Below are positions 33,341 through 41,793 of a DNA stretch of 64,000 bases, piece by piece (within the stretch, counting starts at the first letter, position 1; every line of letters starts with the position of its first letter). A model generated the notes under the pieces. The model was not told where the DNA came from. It saw only the letters and a list, made by a program, of their open reading frames with translations, and searched no databases. The position numbers were made by a program, and so were the translations under genes. The DNA lies in NCBI RefSeq assembly GCF_036170895.1, contig NZ_CP108036.1, positions 7,413,501 through 7,477,500 on the forward strand, given 5' to 3'. The DNA is from Streptomyces erythrochromogenes (lineage in GTDB: Bacteria > Actinomycetota > Actinomycetes > Streptomycetales > Streptomycetaceae).

Positions 33341-34548
33341 GCACCTCCGGCACCTCCGGCACCACCGGCGCACCGGGCGCGACCGGCAAGGAACCGGTCG
33401 CCGTCGTCGGCATCGGCCAGACCAAGCACGTCGCCGCCCGCCACGACGTCTCCATCGCCGGACTGGTCCGCGAGGCCGCCACCCGCGCCCTCGCCGACGC
33501 CGAACTGACCTGGGCGGACATCGACGCGGTCGTCATCGGCAAGGCCCCCGACTTCTTCGAGGGCGTGATGATGCCCGAGCTGTACCTGGCGGACGCGCTC
33601 GGAGCCGTCGGCAAGCCGATGCTGCGCGTGCACACGGCCGGCTCGGTCGGCGGGTCCACCGCGCTCGTCGCCGCCAACCTCGTCGCCGCCCGCGTCCACC
33701 GCACCGTCCTCACCCTCGCCTTCGAGAAACAGTCCGAATCGAACGCCATGTGGGGGCTCTCGCTCCCCGTCCCCTTCCAGCAGCCCCTGCTCGCCGGCGC
33801 CGGAGGCTTCTTCGCCCCGCACGTGCGCGCGTACATGCGGCGCACCGGCGCGCCCGACGGGGTCGGCTCGCTGGTGGCGTACAAGGACCGGCGCAACGCG
33901 CTGAAGAACCCGTACGCGCACCTGCACGAGCACGACATCACCCTGGAGAAGGTCCAGGCCTCTCCGATGCTGTGGGACCCGATCCGGTACTCCGAGACCT
34001 GCCCGTCCTCCGACGGCGCGTGCGCGATGGTCCTCACCGACCGGGCGGGCGCGGCCCGTTCGCCGAAGCCGCCCGCCTGGGTGCACGGCGGGGCGATGCG
34101 CAGCGAGCCGACGCTCTTCGCCGGCAAGGACTTCGTCTCCCCGCAGGCGGGCAAGGACTGCGCGGCCGACGTCTACCGGCAGGCCGGGATCACCGACCCG
34201 CGCCGGGAGATCGACGCGGTCGAGATGTACGTGCCGTTCTCCTGGTACGAGCCGATGTGGCTGGAGAACCTGGGCTTCGCCGAGGAGGGCGAGGGCTGGA
34301 AGCTCACCGAGGCGGGCGTCACCGAGATCGACGGCGACCTTCCGGTCAACCCGTCCGGCGGCGTGCTGTCCACCAACCCGATCGGCGCGTCCGGCATGAT
34401 CCGCTTCGCCGAGGCCGCCCTCCAAGTACGCGGCCAGGCCGGGGAGCACCAGGTCCCGGGAGCCCGCCGGGCGCTGGGCCACGCGTACGGCGGCGGCGCG
34501 CAGTTCTTCGCGATGTGGCTGGTGGGGGCAGAGGAACCCACCACCTGA
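33337..34548 (+). CDS. thiolase-like lipid-transfer protein, Ltp3-like
   Basis: A 403-residue partner of the preceding protein. After a Gly/Thr-rich tail (SGTSGTTGAPGATG) come VAVVGIGQTKHVAARHDVSI, VHTAGSVGGSTALVAANLVA, SETCPSSDGACAMVLTDRAG, DAVEMYVPFSWYEPMWLENL and NPSGGVLSTNPIGASGMIRF, all typical of Ltp3/SCP2 thiolases. The C-terminal HAYGGGAQFFAMWL supplies the conserved His and Gly loop. The probable function is retro-aldol cleavage of a branched sterol side-chain CoA ester in complex with the Ltp4-like and DUF35 proteins. The start overlaps the previous stop (ATGA). The N-terminal low-complexity tail is unusual. Confidence 0.87.
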   Translation: MSTSGTSGTTGAPGATGKEPVAVVGIGQTKHVAARHDVSIAGLVREAATRALADAELTWADIDAVVIGKAPDFFEGVMMPELYLADALGAVGKPMLRVHTAGSVGGSTALVAANLVAARVHRTVLTLAFEKQSESNAMWGLSLPVPFQQPLLAGAGGFFAPHVRAYMRRTGAPDGVGSLVAYKDRRNALKNPYAHLHEHDITLEKVQASPMLWDPIRYSETCPSSDGACAMVLTDRAGAARSPKPPAWVHGGAMRSEPTLFAGKDFVSPQAGKDCAADVYRQAGITDPRREIDAVEMYVPFSWYEPMWLENLGFAEEGEGWKLTEAGVTEIDGDLPVNPSGGVLSTNPIGASGMIRFAEAALQVRGQAGEHQVPGARRALGHAYGGGAQFFAMWLVGAEEPTT

Positions 34549-34668
34549 ACGGAACCGTCCGCCCCGCCCGGGTGCCGGACCGGTCACGAGTGACTCACCG
34601 TGGCCTGTGCGGCACCCGCTGCGATGGTTAACCTGGCCCCCGGACGACGTACCGGGAGGAGCACGCAC

Positions 34669-34908
34669 GTGGCCGAGAGCATGACTTCACAGCCCCTCGC
34701 AGGCTGGGGGAAGCCGGACCTCGATCTCACCGAGGCCGACTGGCAGTCGAGCAGCCGGGGAGCGGGTGACGTCCAGATCGCCTTCGTCGAGGGCTTCATC
34801 GCGATGCGCAACAGCGAGCGCCCCGAGAGCCCCTCCCTGATCTTCTCGCCGGACGAGTGGCACAAGTTCGTGCTGAACGCCCGGGGCGGGGAGTTCGACC
34901 TCACCTGA
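34669..34908 (+). CDS. DUF397 domain-containing protein
   Basis: A 79-residue protein. WQSSSRGAGDVQIAFVEGFI followed by AMRNSERPESPSLIFSPDEW covers the DUF397 core (W-x-SS, V-E, I-x-x-R-S, F-x-x-x-E-W). DUF397 proteins normally sit next to an XRE-type regulator and may modulate it. No such partner is adjacent here. GTG 34669 has AGGAG 8 bases upstream and is preferred over the in-frame ATG four codons later. Alone it may serve a distant regulator. Confidence 0.85.
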   Translation: MAESMTSQPLAGWGKPDLDLTEADWQSSSRGAGDVQIAFVEGFIAMRNSERPESPSLIFSPDEWHKFVLNARGGEFDLT

Positions 34909-34954
34909 CCGCCCACCCCGCCCCGGCGGCACGGCCGGCCCGATGACGCCGGCC

Positions 34955-34979
34955 GGGGCCGCCGCGGGCCGGCGGCCCC
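34955..34979. terminator. stem-loop after the DUF397 gene
   Basis: GGGGCCGCCG (34955-34964) pairs perfectly with CGGCGGCCCC (34970-34979) around a five-base loop, about 46 bp after the DUF397 stop. It is terminator-like in position and strength. Confidence 0.6.
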
Positions 34980-35070
34980 GCCCCCTGGAACCGAGGCACT
35001 CTCGCAGGGCACACCGGCGAGGTCCCTTCACGGTCGAGGTCGTGGAGGCGCCGGTCGGTAGGGTGGCGGC

Positions 35071-35487
35071 ATGAGCGGAGAGAGCGACCTGCGGAAACTG
35101 CTGAGCGGCATGCGGCCCGAGCTGAACGAGGGCGTGTACGTGTTCTGCACCGTCCCCGGCGGCACGGTCCCCGCCGAGACCGCGCCCGTCGCCACCGTCC
35201 TGGAGGCCGAGGGCCTCACCCTCGTCCTGCGCCAGGAGGACGCCGACGCCGCCGGGCTCGCCTACGACTACACCGCAGGCTGGATCACCCTGCGCATCCA
35301 CTCCGCGCTCGACGCCGTCGGCCTCACCGCCGCCTTCGCCGCCGAGCTCGGCGCCCACGGCCTGAGCTGCAACGTCATCGCCGGATACCACCACGACCAC
35401 CTCTTCGTGGCCGCCGACCGGGCCGCCGAGGCCGTGGCCGTCCTGGAACGCCTCGCGGCACGCTCCGGACAGGACCGATCGGCTTAG
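35071..35487 (+). CDS. ACT domain-containing protein
   Basis: A 138-residue two-lobed ACT protein. GVYVFCTVPGGTVPAETAPV begins the first beta-alpha-beta unit. WITLRIHSALDAVGLTAAFA and LSCNVIAGYHHDHLFVAADR form the canonical regulatory ACT fold with its small-molecule pocket. No catalytic domain is fused. Small free-standing ACT proteins of this sort are usually amino-acid sensors, but the ligand is unknown. It is followed after 3 bp by an array of 11-bp repeats and then an LAL-type ATPase. Confidence 0.85.
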   Translation: MSGESDLRKLLSGMRPELNEGVYVFCTVPGGTVPAETAPVATVLEAEGLTLVLRQEDADAAGLAYDYTAGWITLRIHSALDAVGLTAAFAAELGAHGLSCNVIAGYHHDHLFVAADRAAEAVAVLERLAARSGQDRSA

Positions 35488-35490
35488 GGC

Positions 35491-35568
35491 CCTCATCGGA
35501 ACCTCATCGGAACCTTCTCGAAACCCCCTCGGAAACCCCACGGGAACCCCCTCGGAATCCCGTCGGAA
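35491..35568 (+). repeat. seven phased 11-bp direct repeats upstream of the LAL-type gene
   Basis: Consecutive units: CCTCATCGGAA (35491), CCTCATCGGAA (35502), CCTTCTCGAAA (35513), CCCCCTCGGAAA (35524), CCCCACGGGAA (35536), CCCCCTCGGAA (35547), TCCCGTCGGAA (35558). The consensus is about CCYCVTCGGAA, with a period of 11 bp (once 12), close to one helical turn. The array ends 91 bp before the next ATG. It resembles an iteron-like protein-binding array, or a slippage product. Confidence 0.7.
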
Positions 35569-35591
35569 AAGAAGATCGGATTCTTTCCGAC
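35562..35591. promoter_or_regulatory. inverted repeat at the end of the repeat array
   Basis: GTCGGAAAAGAAG and TTCTTTCCGAC form an 11-bp stem with one bulged A around ATCGGA. It may be a weak terminator for the ACT gene or part of the regulatory region of the LAL-type gene, 69 bp upstream of its ATG. Confidence 0.4.
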
Positions 35592-35659
35592 AGTGGGATC
35601 CCCCGCGATGTGCGCGGGCGTACGCTGATCTCCCGGAACAGGCCTGGGGGGTACCAGCC

Positions 35660-38515
35660 ATGACGGACCACCGGACGCGCAAACGGCGCACCATGGTCGA
35701 ACGCGATGCCGAACTCGCCATCGTCGACGAGGCCCTGGACCAGCTCACCGGTCCCGGGCCGGACGCCGGCGGCACGCTGCTGGCCTTCTCCGGGCCCGCC
35801 GGCCTCGGCAAGACCACCCTGCTCGCCGAGCTGCGCCGCCGCGCCCACGCCCGCTCCTGCACCGTCCTCGCCGCACGCGGCGGCGAACAGGAGCAGAGCC
35901 AGCCCTTCCACGTCGCCCGCCAGCTCATCCAGCCCCAGCTCGCCGGCACCTCCGAACAGGAACTGCGCGCCGCCCTGGGGAGCTGGTACTCCATCGTCGG
36001 CCCCGCCCTCGGACTCTGCGCCCCCGAACAGGGCGCCCCGCCCGACCCCCAGGGCCTGCGCGACGGCCTCGACTGGGTCCTCACCCACCTCGTCGTCAAA
36101 CGCGCCCCCGTCGCCCTCGTCCTCGACGACGCGCACTGGGCCGACCCCGAGTCCCTGAGCTGGCTCGCCGCCTTCGCCCCGCGCGCCGAACACCTCCCGC
36201 TGCTCCTCGTCGTCGCCTACCGCCCCGACGAACTGCCCGCGCACGCCGACGCCTTCCGCACCCTGCCGGGCCGGGCGGGACAGCGCCCGCTGCCCCTCGC
36301 CCCGCTCACCCCGGCCGCCGTCGCCGCGCTCGTCCGCGACGCCATCGGCGAACACGCCGACGACGCCTTCTGCCACGAGGCCTGGACCGTCACCGCCGGC
36401 AACCCCTTCGAGGCCGTCGAACTCACCGCCAAGGTGCGGGGCAGGGGACTGCGGCCCGTCCAGGAGAACGCCCCGCAGCTGGCCGACCTCGCCGCCGCCC
36501 AGCGCGGCAGCGGCCTCGTCGCCCGACTCGAACGCCTCGGCCCCTCCACCGTCCGCTTCGCCTGGGCCTGCGCCGTCCTCGGCACCGCCATCCCGCAGGA
36601 CATAGCCGCCCGCGTCGCCGCCCTCGGCACCGAGGAGGCCGCCGGCGCCACCACCCGCCTGCGGGACGCCCGGATCCTGTCGGCCGCCGGATCCACGACG
36701 GACCACGAACCGGACACCGGGCTGGAGTTCGTCCACCCCCTCATCGCCACCGCCATCTACCGCGCCATCCCCGACGCGCTGCGCGTCGCCCTGCACGGGA
36801 AGGCCGCCGCGGCCGTCGTCGACGCGGGCCTCGGCTCCTCCGCAGCCGCCCGCCACCTCCTGGAGACCCACCCCGAGAACGACCCCTGGGTCGTGCGCAC
36901 CCTGCGCGAGGCGGCCGGCGAGAACCTCCGCGCCGGAGCCCCCGACGCCGCCCGCCGGCAGCTCGCCCGCGCCCTGCGCGAGCCACCCGACTTCGACGAA
37001 CGAGCCGCCGTACTGTACGAACTGGGCTGCGCCTCCCTGCTGACCGAGCCCGCCAACACCGTCAACCACCTGCGGGCGGCCCTCGCCGAACCCTTCGACG
37101 ACCCCGCCCTGCGCCAGGGCATCGTCATCCGGCTCGCCCAGGTCCTCGCACACAGCGACCGCCTCGCCGAGGCCTCGGAATCCCTCGCGCGCGAGATCGC
37201 GCAGACCCCGGACGTACGGGCCCGACTGCGTTTGCAGTCCGAGCAGTTCATGTGGGACGCCTTCAACGCGGCCGAGACCGACTCCCCGGCCCGCTCCCGG
37301 CGCCTCACCCGGCTCGCCGACCGCCTCGCCGGCCGCGACCTCACCGAGCGGTACGTGATCGCACTGCGCGCCTGGGACGCCTGCCTGCGGGGCGAACCGG
37401 TCGACGTGGTGCTCCACCACGCCGGCCGGGTACTGGAGCGGCCCTTCAGCTGGGCCCACGAGGACCGCGGCTTCGAGGTCCCCGTCCTGGCCGCCATGGT
37501 CCACATGTACGCCGACCGGCCCGGCCGCGCCGAGGAGCTGTTCGAGGCGGGCACCGCCGAGTTCGAGCGCCAGGGCTGGCGCGGAGCCCACCTGTCCTTC
37601 GCGTACAGCCTGCGCGCCTACATCCGCTACCGGCGCGGACGGCTCGTGGAGGCCGAGGAACTGGCCCGTTCCGGACTGCGGCTCGCCGAACGCGTGGGCC
37701 GGCGCACCCCCGTCCACTGGTACGCCATAGCGATCCTCCTCACGACGCTGCTCGCACGCGGCCGCGCCGACGAGGCCTGGGAGCTGGCACAGGAGCACGA
37801 GTTCGGCGCCCCCTTCCCGGCCGCCGTGGTCTTCCCCGACTCGCAGACCGTCTACGCCGAACTCCTGCTCGCCCGCGGCGAGGCACGCGCGGCCGTCGCC
37901 GAACTGGAGGCGGTCGACCGGCGGCTGACACCGCGCGGGATCCAGAATCCGGCCTGGTGCCCCTGGCAGCTGCACCTCGCGCGGGCCGTCGCCGCGGACG
38001 ATCCGCAGCGGGCCCGCGCCCTCGCCGCCGACGCCGTCCGACGGGCCAGGGCCTTCGGCGCCCCCTCCGCCGTCGGCCAGGCCCTCAGGGTGGCGGCGGA
38101 GGTCGCCGCGCCGCAGGACCGCACCGAGCTCCTCCGGGAAGCGGTCACCCTGCTCTCGGCGTCACCCGCCGGCTACGAACTCGCCCGCGCCCTGAATGCG
38201 CTCGGCTACGGGCTGCGCGACGCGGACCTGCTCAGGGCGGCTGTGCTCACGGCCCGGGAATGCGGTGCGGACGCACTGGTGGAGGAGGCCACCGAGACCC
38301 TGCTGGGCCTGGGCGGCGCCCTGCCCGCCGGCTCGCCCCGGGTGGACTGGGTCACCGAGGAGGAGATCCGGGCCGCGGACCTGGCCGTGCGCTCCGAGAA
38401 GGAGCCCGAGCCGGCGTCCCCGGACTGGGTGCTGTCCGCAGCCTGCCGCAAGCTCGGCACCGACCGGTCCGGGCTGCGCGCCGCACTGGAGTCGTTCGCC
38501 CGCAGCTCAACGTGA
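35660..38515 (+). CDS. LAL-type (large ATP-binding) regulator-like protein with degenerate HTH
   Basis: A 951-residue MalT/LAL-type STAND ATPase. Walker A GPAGLGKTT at 45-53, Walker B VALVLDDAHWAD at 151-162, then a winged/arm region and TPR-like helices (about 400-860). LAL regulators end in a LuxR helix-turn-helix. Here the corresponding end reads WVTEEEIRAADLAVRSEKEP then DWVLSAACRKLGTDRSGLRA: the first helix and the RKLG end are recognisable, but the canonical turn and recognition helix (N-x-E-I-A/V-E-x-L) are replaced. It may no longer bind DNA by itself. Gene length is normal. The upstream array of 11-bp repeats could be its control region. Confidence 0.83.
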   Translation: MTDHRTRKRRTMVERDAELAIVDEALDQLTGPGPDAGGTLLAFSGPAGLGKTTLLAELRRRAHARSCTVLAARGGEQEQSQPFHVARQLIQPQLAGTSEQELRAALGSWYSIVGPALGLCAPEQGAPPDPQGLRDGLDWVLTHLVVKRAPVALVLDDAHWADPESLSWLAAFAPRAEHLPLLLVVAYRPDELPAHADAFRTLPGRAGQRPLPLAPLTPAAVAALVRDAIGEHADDAFCHEAWTVTAGNPFEAVELTAKVRGRGLRPVQENAPQLADLAAAQRGSGLVARLERLGPSTVRFAWACAVLGTAIPQDIAARVAALGTEEAAGATTRLRDARILSAAGSTTDHEPDTGLEFVHPLIATAIYRAIPDALRVALHGKAAAAVVDAGLGSSAAARHLLETHPENDPWVVRTLREAAGENLRAGAPDAARRQLARALREPPDFDERAAVLYELGCASLLTEPANTVNHLRAALAEPFDDPALRQGIVIRLAQVLAHSDRLAEASESLAREIAQTPDVRARLRLQSEQFMWDAFNAAETDSPARSRRLTRLADRLAGRDLTERYVIALRAWDACLRGEPVDVVLHHAGRVLERPFSWAHEDRGFEVPVLAAMVHMYADRPGRAEELFEAGTAEFERQGWRGAHLSFAYSLRAYIRYRRGRLVEAEELARSGLRLAERVGRRTPVHWYAIAILLTTLLARGRADEAWELAQEHEFGAPFPAAVVFPDSQTVYAELLLARGEARAAVAELEAVDRRLTPRGIQNPAWCPWQLHLARAVAADDPQRARALAADAVRRARAFGAPSAVGQALRVAAEVAAPQDRTELLREAVTLLSASPAGYELARALNALGYGLRDADLLRAAVLTARECGADALVEEATETLLGLGGALPAGSPRVDWVTEEEIRAADLAVRSEKEPEPASPDWVLSAACRKLGTDRSGLRAALESFARSST

Positions 38516-38546
38516 TCACAGCCCTCCCGGCGGGCAGGGTGCCCCC

Positions 38547-39308
38547 ATGAACCACATCGACAGAATCCCCCTGTTCCGGAGCGAGGCGGCGGCCTTCGAG
38601 AAGGCGGTCCGCCGTGCGTACGACCGGGGTGATCCGGTGCCGCAGGTCCCTTCGTGCCCCGGCTGGACGGTCACCGACCTCGTCCGGCACCTCGGCGGAG
38701 TGCACCGCTACCTCGCACACGTCCTGCGCGAAGGGCTCACGACCCCGCCCGACCCCGCGGGCCTCGCCCTCCCCGAGATCCCCCACGACCCGGAAGCGCT
38801 GATCGACTGGTTCGCCCGGGGCGCCCGCGAGCTCGCGGAGCTCTTCCGCCGGCTGGGGCCGGACACCCCCGTGTGGACCTGGTCGACGGAGCAGACGTCG
38901 GGCTTCTGGCTGCGGATGCAGCTGATCGAGCTGGCCGTCCACCGGTGGGACGCCGAATCCGCGACCGGCGTCCCCGGCCCCCTCGACCCGGTCGTCGCGG
39001 TGGACGCCGTCACCCAGACCGTCGACGTCATGGCCCCCGCCCGCCGTACCTGGCAGCAGGCGCCGCCGGGTACGGGGGAGAGGTACCGCTTCCGGCGTAC
39101 GGACGGCCCGGAATCCTGGACCGTCCTCTTCTCGGGTGACCAGGTGCTGCCGGAGACCCGCTCCACCGCGCCGGTCGCCGTCGAGGCCGCCGGACCCGCC
39201 TCGGACCTGGCGCTCTTCCTCTGGCGCCGGGTCCCGCCCGCCGCCCTGCACGTCACGGGCGACACCGGCCTGCTCCCACACTGGTTCACCCTGGTCCCAC
39301 CCGTCTGA
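38547..39308 (+). CDS. maleylpyruvate isomerase family mycothiol-dependent enzyme
   Basis: A 253-residue protein with the DinB-like four-helix bundle plus C-terminal SCP-type domain of the mycothiol-dependent maleylpyruvate isomerase family. CPGWTVTDLVRHLGGVHRYL (about 37-56) gives the first His metal ligand, and MQLIELAVHRWDAESATG (about 130-147) the second His and acidic residue. VAVEAAGPASDLALFLWRRV is the conserved tail. Such enzymes use mycothiol to isomerise or transfer groups in ring-fission or xenobiotic routes. It starts 31 bp after the LAL-type gene on the same strand, so it may be co-transcribed with it. Substrate unknown. Confidence 0.87.
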   Translation: MNHIDRIPLFRSEAAAFEKAVRRAYDRGDPVPQVPSCPGWTVTDLVRHLGGVHRYLAHVLREGLTTPPDPAGLALPEIPHDPEALIDWFARGARELAELFRRLGPDTPVWTWSTEQTSGFWLRMQLIELAVHRWDAESATGVPGPLDPVVAVDAVTQTVDVMAPARRTWQQAPPGTGERYRFRRTDGPESWTVLFSGDQVLPETRSTAPVAVEAAGPASDLALFLWRRVPPAALHVTGDTGLLPHWFTLVPPV

Positions 39309-39384
39309 CGGGCCCGCCCGCGCACGGGGGTGGGATGCGGGGCCCCCGGGCCGTAAAACTCCTGCGGCCACGTACCATGGCCGC

Positions 39385-39885
39385 ATGTCCTTCCTCCGCC
39401 GCCACCGCGCCGCCACACCCGCCGGCCCGGACTTCGATGTCCTGGCCATGGACCCGGGGGACTGGCCGGGCAATCTCGGGGCCGGGCTGCTGCCCGCGCC
39501 CGACGGCAGCTGCCAGGGGGTCTTCCTCCGCTACGACCTGTTCGGCGGACGCGGACCCGCGATGATCATCGGCAACCTTCCCGAGGGATCCCCGGCCCGG
39601 GACCTCGCCGACGGCCAGGTCCCCTTCGAGGTGGCCCAGCTCCTCGACGCGCTGGAGAACGACGAGGACGTCGAGGTCACCGGCGTCGAGGACTGCCCCG
39701 TCATGCAGGGCGACAATCTCCTCATCGTCCGGAAGATCAAGCTGTCGGAGTCCCGCATCTCCTGCGTCCAGTTCGACCGCAGCGACAACGTGCTGGTCAC
39801 CATCGCCAGCTGGGACCGCCCGATCACCGATGACCTCTACGCCCTCCTGAAGCCGCTCCCCGCCGAGCTCTTCCAGCAGGGCTGA
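39385..39885 (+). CDS. conserved hypothetical protein
   Basis: A 166-residue soluble acidic protein. After a basic leader (MSFLRRHRAA) the sequence alternates beta and helix (FDVLAMDPGDWPGNL, GVFLRYDLFGGRGPAMIIGN, QLLDALENDEDVEVTGVED, RISCVQFDRSDNVLVTIASW). There is no signal peptide, no membrane helix and no recognised catalytic motif. It looks intact and typical of streptomycete core hypotheticals. I cannot assign a family. It lies alone between a mycothiol-type enzyme and the convergent kstD gene. Confidence 0.7.
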   Translation: MSFLRRHRAATPAGPDFDVLAMDPGDWPGNLGAGLLPAPDGSCQGVFLRYDLFGGRGPAMIIGNLPEGSPARDLADGQVPFEVAQLLDALENDEDVEVTGVEDCPVMQGDNLLIVRKIKLSESRISCVQFDRSDNVLVTIASWDRPITDDLYALLKPLPAELFQQG

Positions 39886-39954
39886 CCCCGCCGGGTCACC
39901 CGGACCGACCCGACCGGTCGCCCCGGGACGCCCCGCGCGGTCAGTGCGGCCCGC

Positions 39955-41748
39955 TCACGCGTCCGCGATGTCGTTCGCCGCCACGTAGCCGAACGTCATC
40001 GCGGGGCCGATCGTCGACCCGGCCCCCGCGTAGCTGTGGCCCATCACCGCGGCACTGGCGTTGCCCGCCGCGTACAGGCCGCGGATCACCGAGCCGTCCG
40101 CCCGCAGGGCCCGGGCCCGCGCGTCCGTGACGATGCCGCCCTTCGTACCGAGATCCCCCGGCACGATCTTGAACGCGTAGAACGGAGGCACCCAGATCGG
40201 GGCCAGGCACGAGTTCGGGTGCACGTTCGGGTCCGTGTAGTAGTGGTCGTACGCGGTGTCGCCCCGGTGGAAGTCGGAGTCCGTACCGCTCCACGCCTGC
40301 GCGTTGAACCGGCCCAGCGTCGCCCGCAGCGCGGCCGCCGGTACGCCGATCTGGCCCGCCAGCGCGTCCCACGTCCACGCCTTCTTCGCCGCGCCCGCCT
40401 GGTACCACGAGTCCGGGAAGGGCAGCGTCGGCAGGATGTCCTTGAACAGGTACTTGTTGCGGTAGTTCTGATCCACGATCAGCCACGCCGGAATGTGCGA
40501 ACCGGCCGCGCCGCGGTCCTTCTCGTACATCACGTGCACCACATCGCTGTACGGTGCCGCCTCGTTGACGAACCGCGTCCCGTGGGCGTTCACGATCAGC
40601 CCGCCCGGCAGGGTCCGTTCGGCCAGACAGAAGTACGGCTCCCCGGGCAGCGGGAGCGACGGCCCCCACCACGCGTCGTCCATCAACGCCAGCGACGCCC
40701 CGGCCCGCTGACCGGCAAGGATGCCGTCGCCCGTGTTCTCCTTCGCGCCCACCGACCACTGGGTGCCGATCGGCTGCTGCTGGTACTGCGCCCGCATCGC
40801 CGCGTTGTGCTCGAAACCGCCCGAGCCGACGACCACCCCCTTGCGGGCCCGTACGACGCCCCGCACACCCTCCTTGTCCACCACCACGCCGGTGACGGCG
40901 CCGCCCTCCTGGACCAGGTCCACCAGAGGGCTGTTCAGCCACAGCGGCACCCCGGCCCGCTGCAGTCCGGCCCGCAGCCCGGCCGCCAGCGCCTGCCCCA
41001 TCGTCAGCGGCTTCTCGCCGCGCAGCGCCGCCTTGGTGCCGCGCGCCAGGCACTCGGTGGACACGGCCAGGCCCCTGGCGCTCACCGCCGCGAGGTTCAG
41101 CCACTTGTAGTCCTGGCTGAAGACCACCATCCCGGCCGGCACCGGCATGTACGCCGGGTTCAGGCGGGCCAGTTCGCCGCCCAGGACGTTCCCGTCGATC
41201 TGGTCCGGCTCGATGGACCGGCCGTTCGGCAGCCCGCCCGGCAGGTTCGGGTAATAGTCGCTGTACCCCTCCATGAAGCGGAACCTCAGCGGGCTGTTCG
41301 CCATCACGAAGTCCAGCATGCGGGGGCCGTTGGCGAGGAACGCCGCCTGGCGGTCGGCCGGGACCTCGGGCCCGACGACGGCCGACAGGTAAGTCGCCGC
41401 CTTCTGCGGGGTGTCGGGCACCCCCGCGGCCAGGATCACCGAATTGTTGGGCAGCCAGATGCCGGCCCCCGAGCGTGCGGCCGACCCGCCGAACGTGGGG
41501 GCCTTCTCGATCACCAGGACGCTCAGCCCGCGCTTCGCGGCGGTGAGCGCGGCCGTCATCCCGGCCGCCCCGGAACCGACCACGACCACGTCGTACTCAC
41601 CGAGCGGCGGCCCGGCCTGGACAGCCTCGGCCCGTGCCCCGCCGGACGGCAGCACGGTGGCGGCGAGCACCCCTGCCCCCGTACCGGCGATAACGGCGCG
41701 TCTGGACGGGAGGGGGGCGGGAGACGTGCGTGAAGCGCTTGCGGACAT
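39955..41748 (-). CDS. kstD: 3-ketosteroid dehydrogenase-like FAD protein with Tat signal
   Basis: A 597-residue flavoprotein of the KstD/fumarate reductase-type family that removes hydrogens from C1-C2 of 3-ketosteroids. FAD motif GSGAAG at 58-63, ITEKAPTFGGSAARSGAGIW-like segment at 79-98, RFVNEAAPYSDVVHVMYE in the middle, FYAFKIVPGDLGTKGGIVTD and GNASAAVMGHSYAGAGSTIG near the end match the KstD pattern. The first 40 residues form a twin-arginine signal (SRRAVIAGTGAGVLAATVLP) ending ARA, which is not expected for the classical intracellular enzyme. GGAG lies 7 bases before ATG 41748 and operator copy C lies 46 bp upstream. A 4-ene or other ketosteroid specificity cannot be excluded. Confidence 0.85.
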   Translation of the reverse strand: MSASASRTSPAPLPSRRAVIAGTGAGVLAATVLPSGGARAEAVQAGPPLGEYDVVVVGSGAAGMTAALTAAKRGLSVLVIEKAPTFGGSAARSGAGIWLPNNSVILAAGVPDTPQKAATYLSAVVGPEVPADRQAAFLANGPRMLDFVMANSPLRFRFMEGYSDYYPNLPGGLPNGRSIEPDQIDGNVLGGELARLNPAYMPVPAGMVVFSQDYKWLNLAAVSARGLAVSTECLARGTKAALRGEKPLTMGQALAAGLRAGLQRAGVPLWLNSPLVDLVQEGGAVTGVVVDKEGVRGVVRARKGVVVGSGGFEHNAAMRAQYQQQPIGTQWSVGAKENTGDGILAGQRAGASLALMDDAWWGPSLPLPGEPYFCLAERTLPGGLIVNAHGTRFVNEAAPYSDVVHVMYEKDRGAAGSHIPAWLIVDQNYRNKYLFKDILPTLPFPDSWYQAGAAKKAWTWDALAGQIGVPAAALRATLGRFNAQAWSGTDSDFHRGDTAYDHYYTDPNVHPNSCLAPIWVPPFYAFKIVPGDLGTKGGIVTDARARALRADGSVIRGLYAAGNASAAVMGHSYAGAGSTIGPAMTFGYVAANDIADA

Positions 41749-41793
41749 GGGCAGGCTCCAGCGGAGTGGGGAGGAGAGGGTGACTCCAGCATG

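Noticed and set aside
35491..35568. Repeat array as a CRISPR
   Set aside because: Units are 11 bp, contiguous and without spacers; no cas genes are present.
35504..37975. Antisense 800-codon frame across the LAL-type gene
   Set aside because: Glycine-rich shadow without motifs, overlapping a clear Walker-motif protein.
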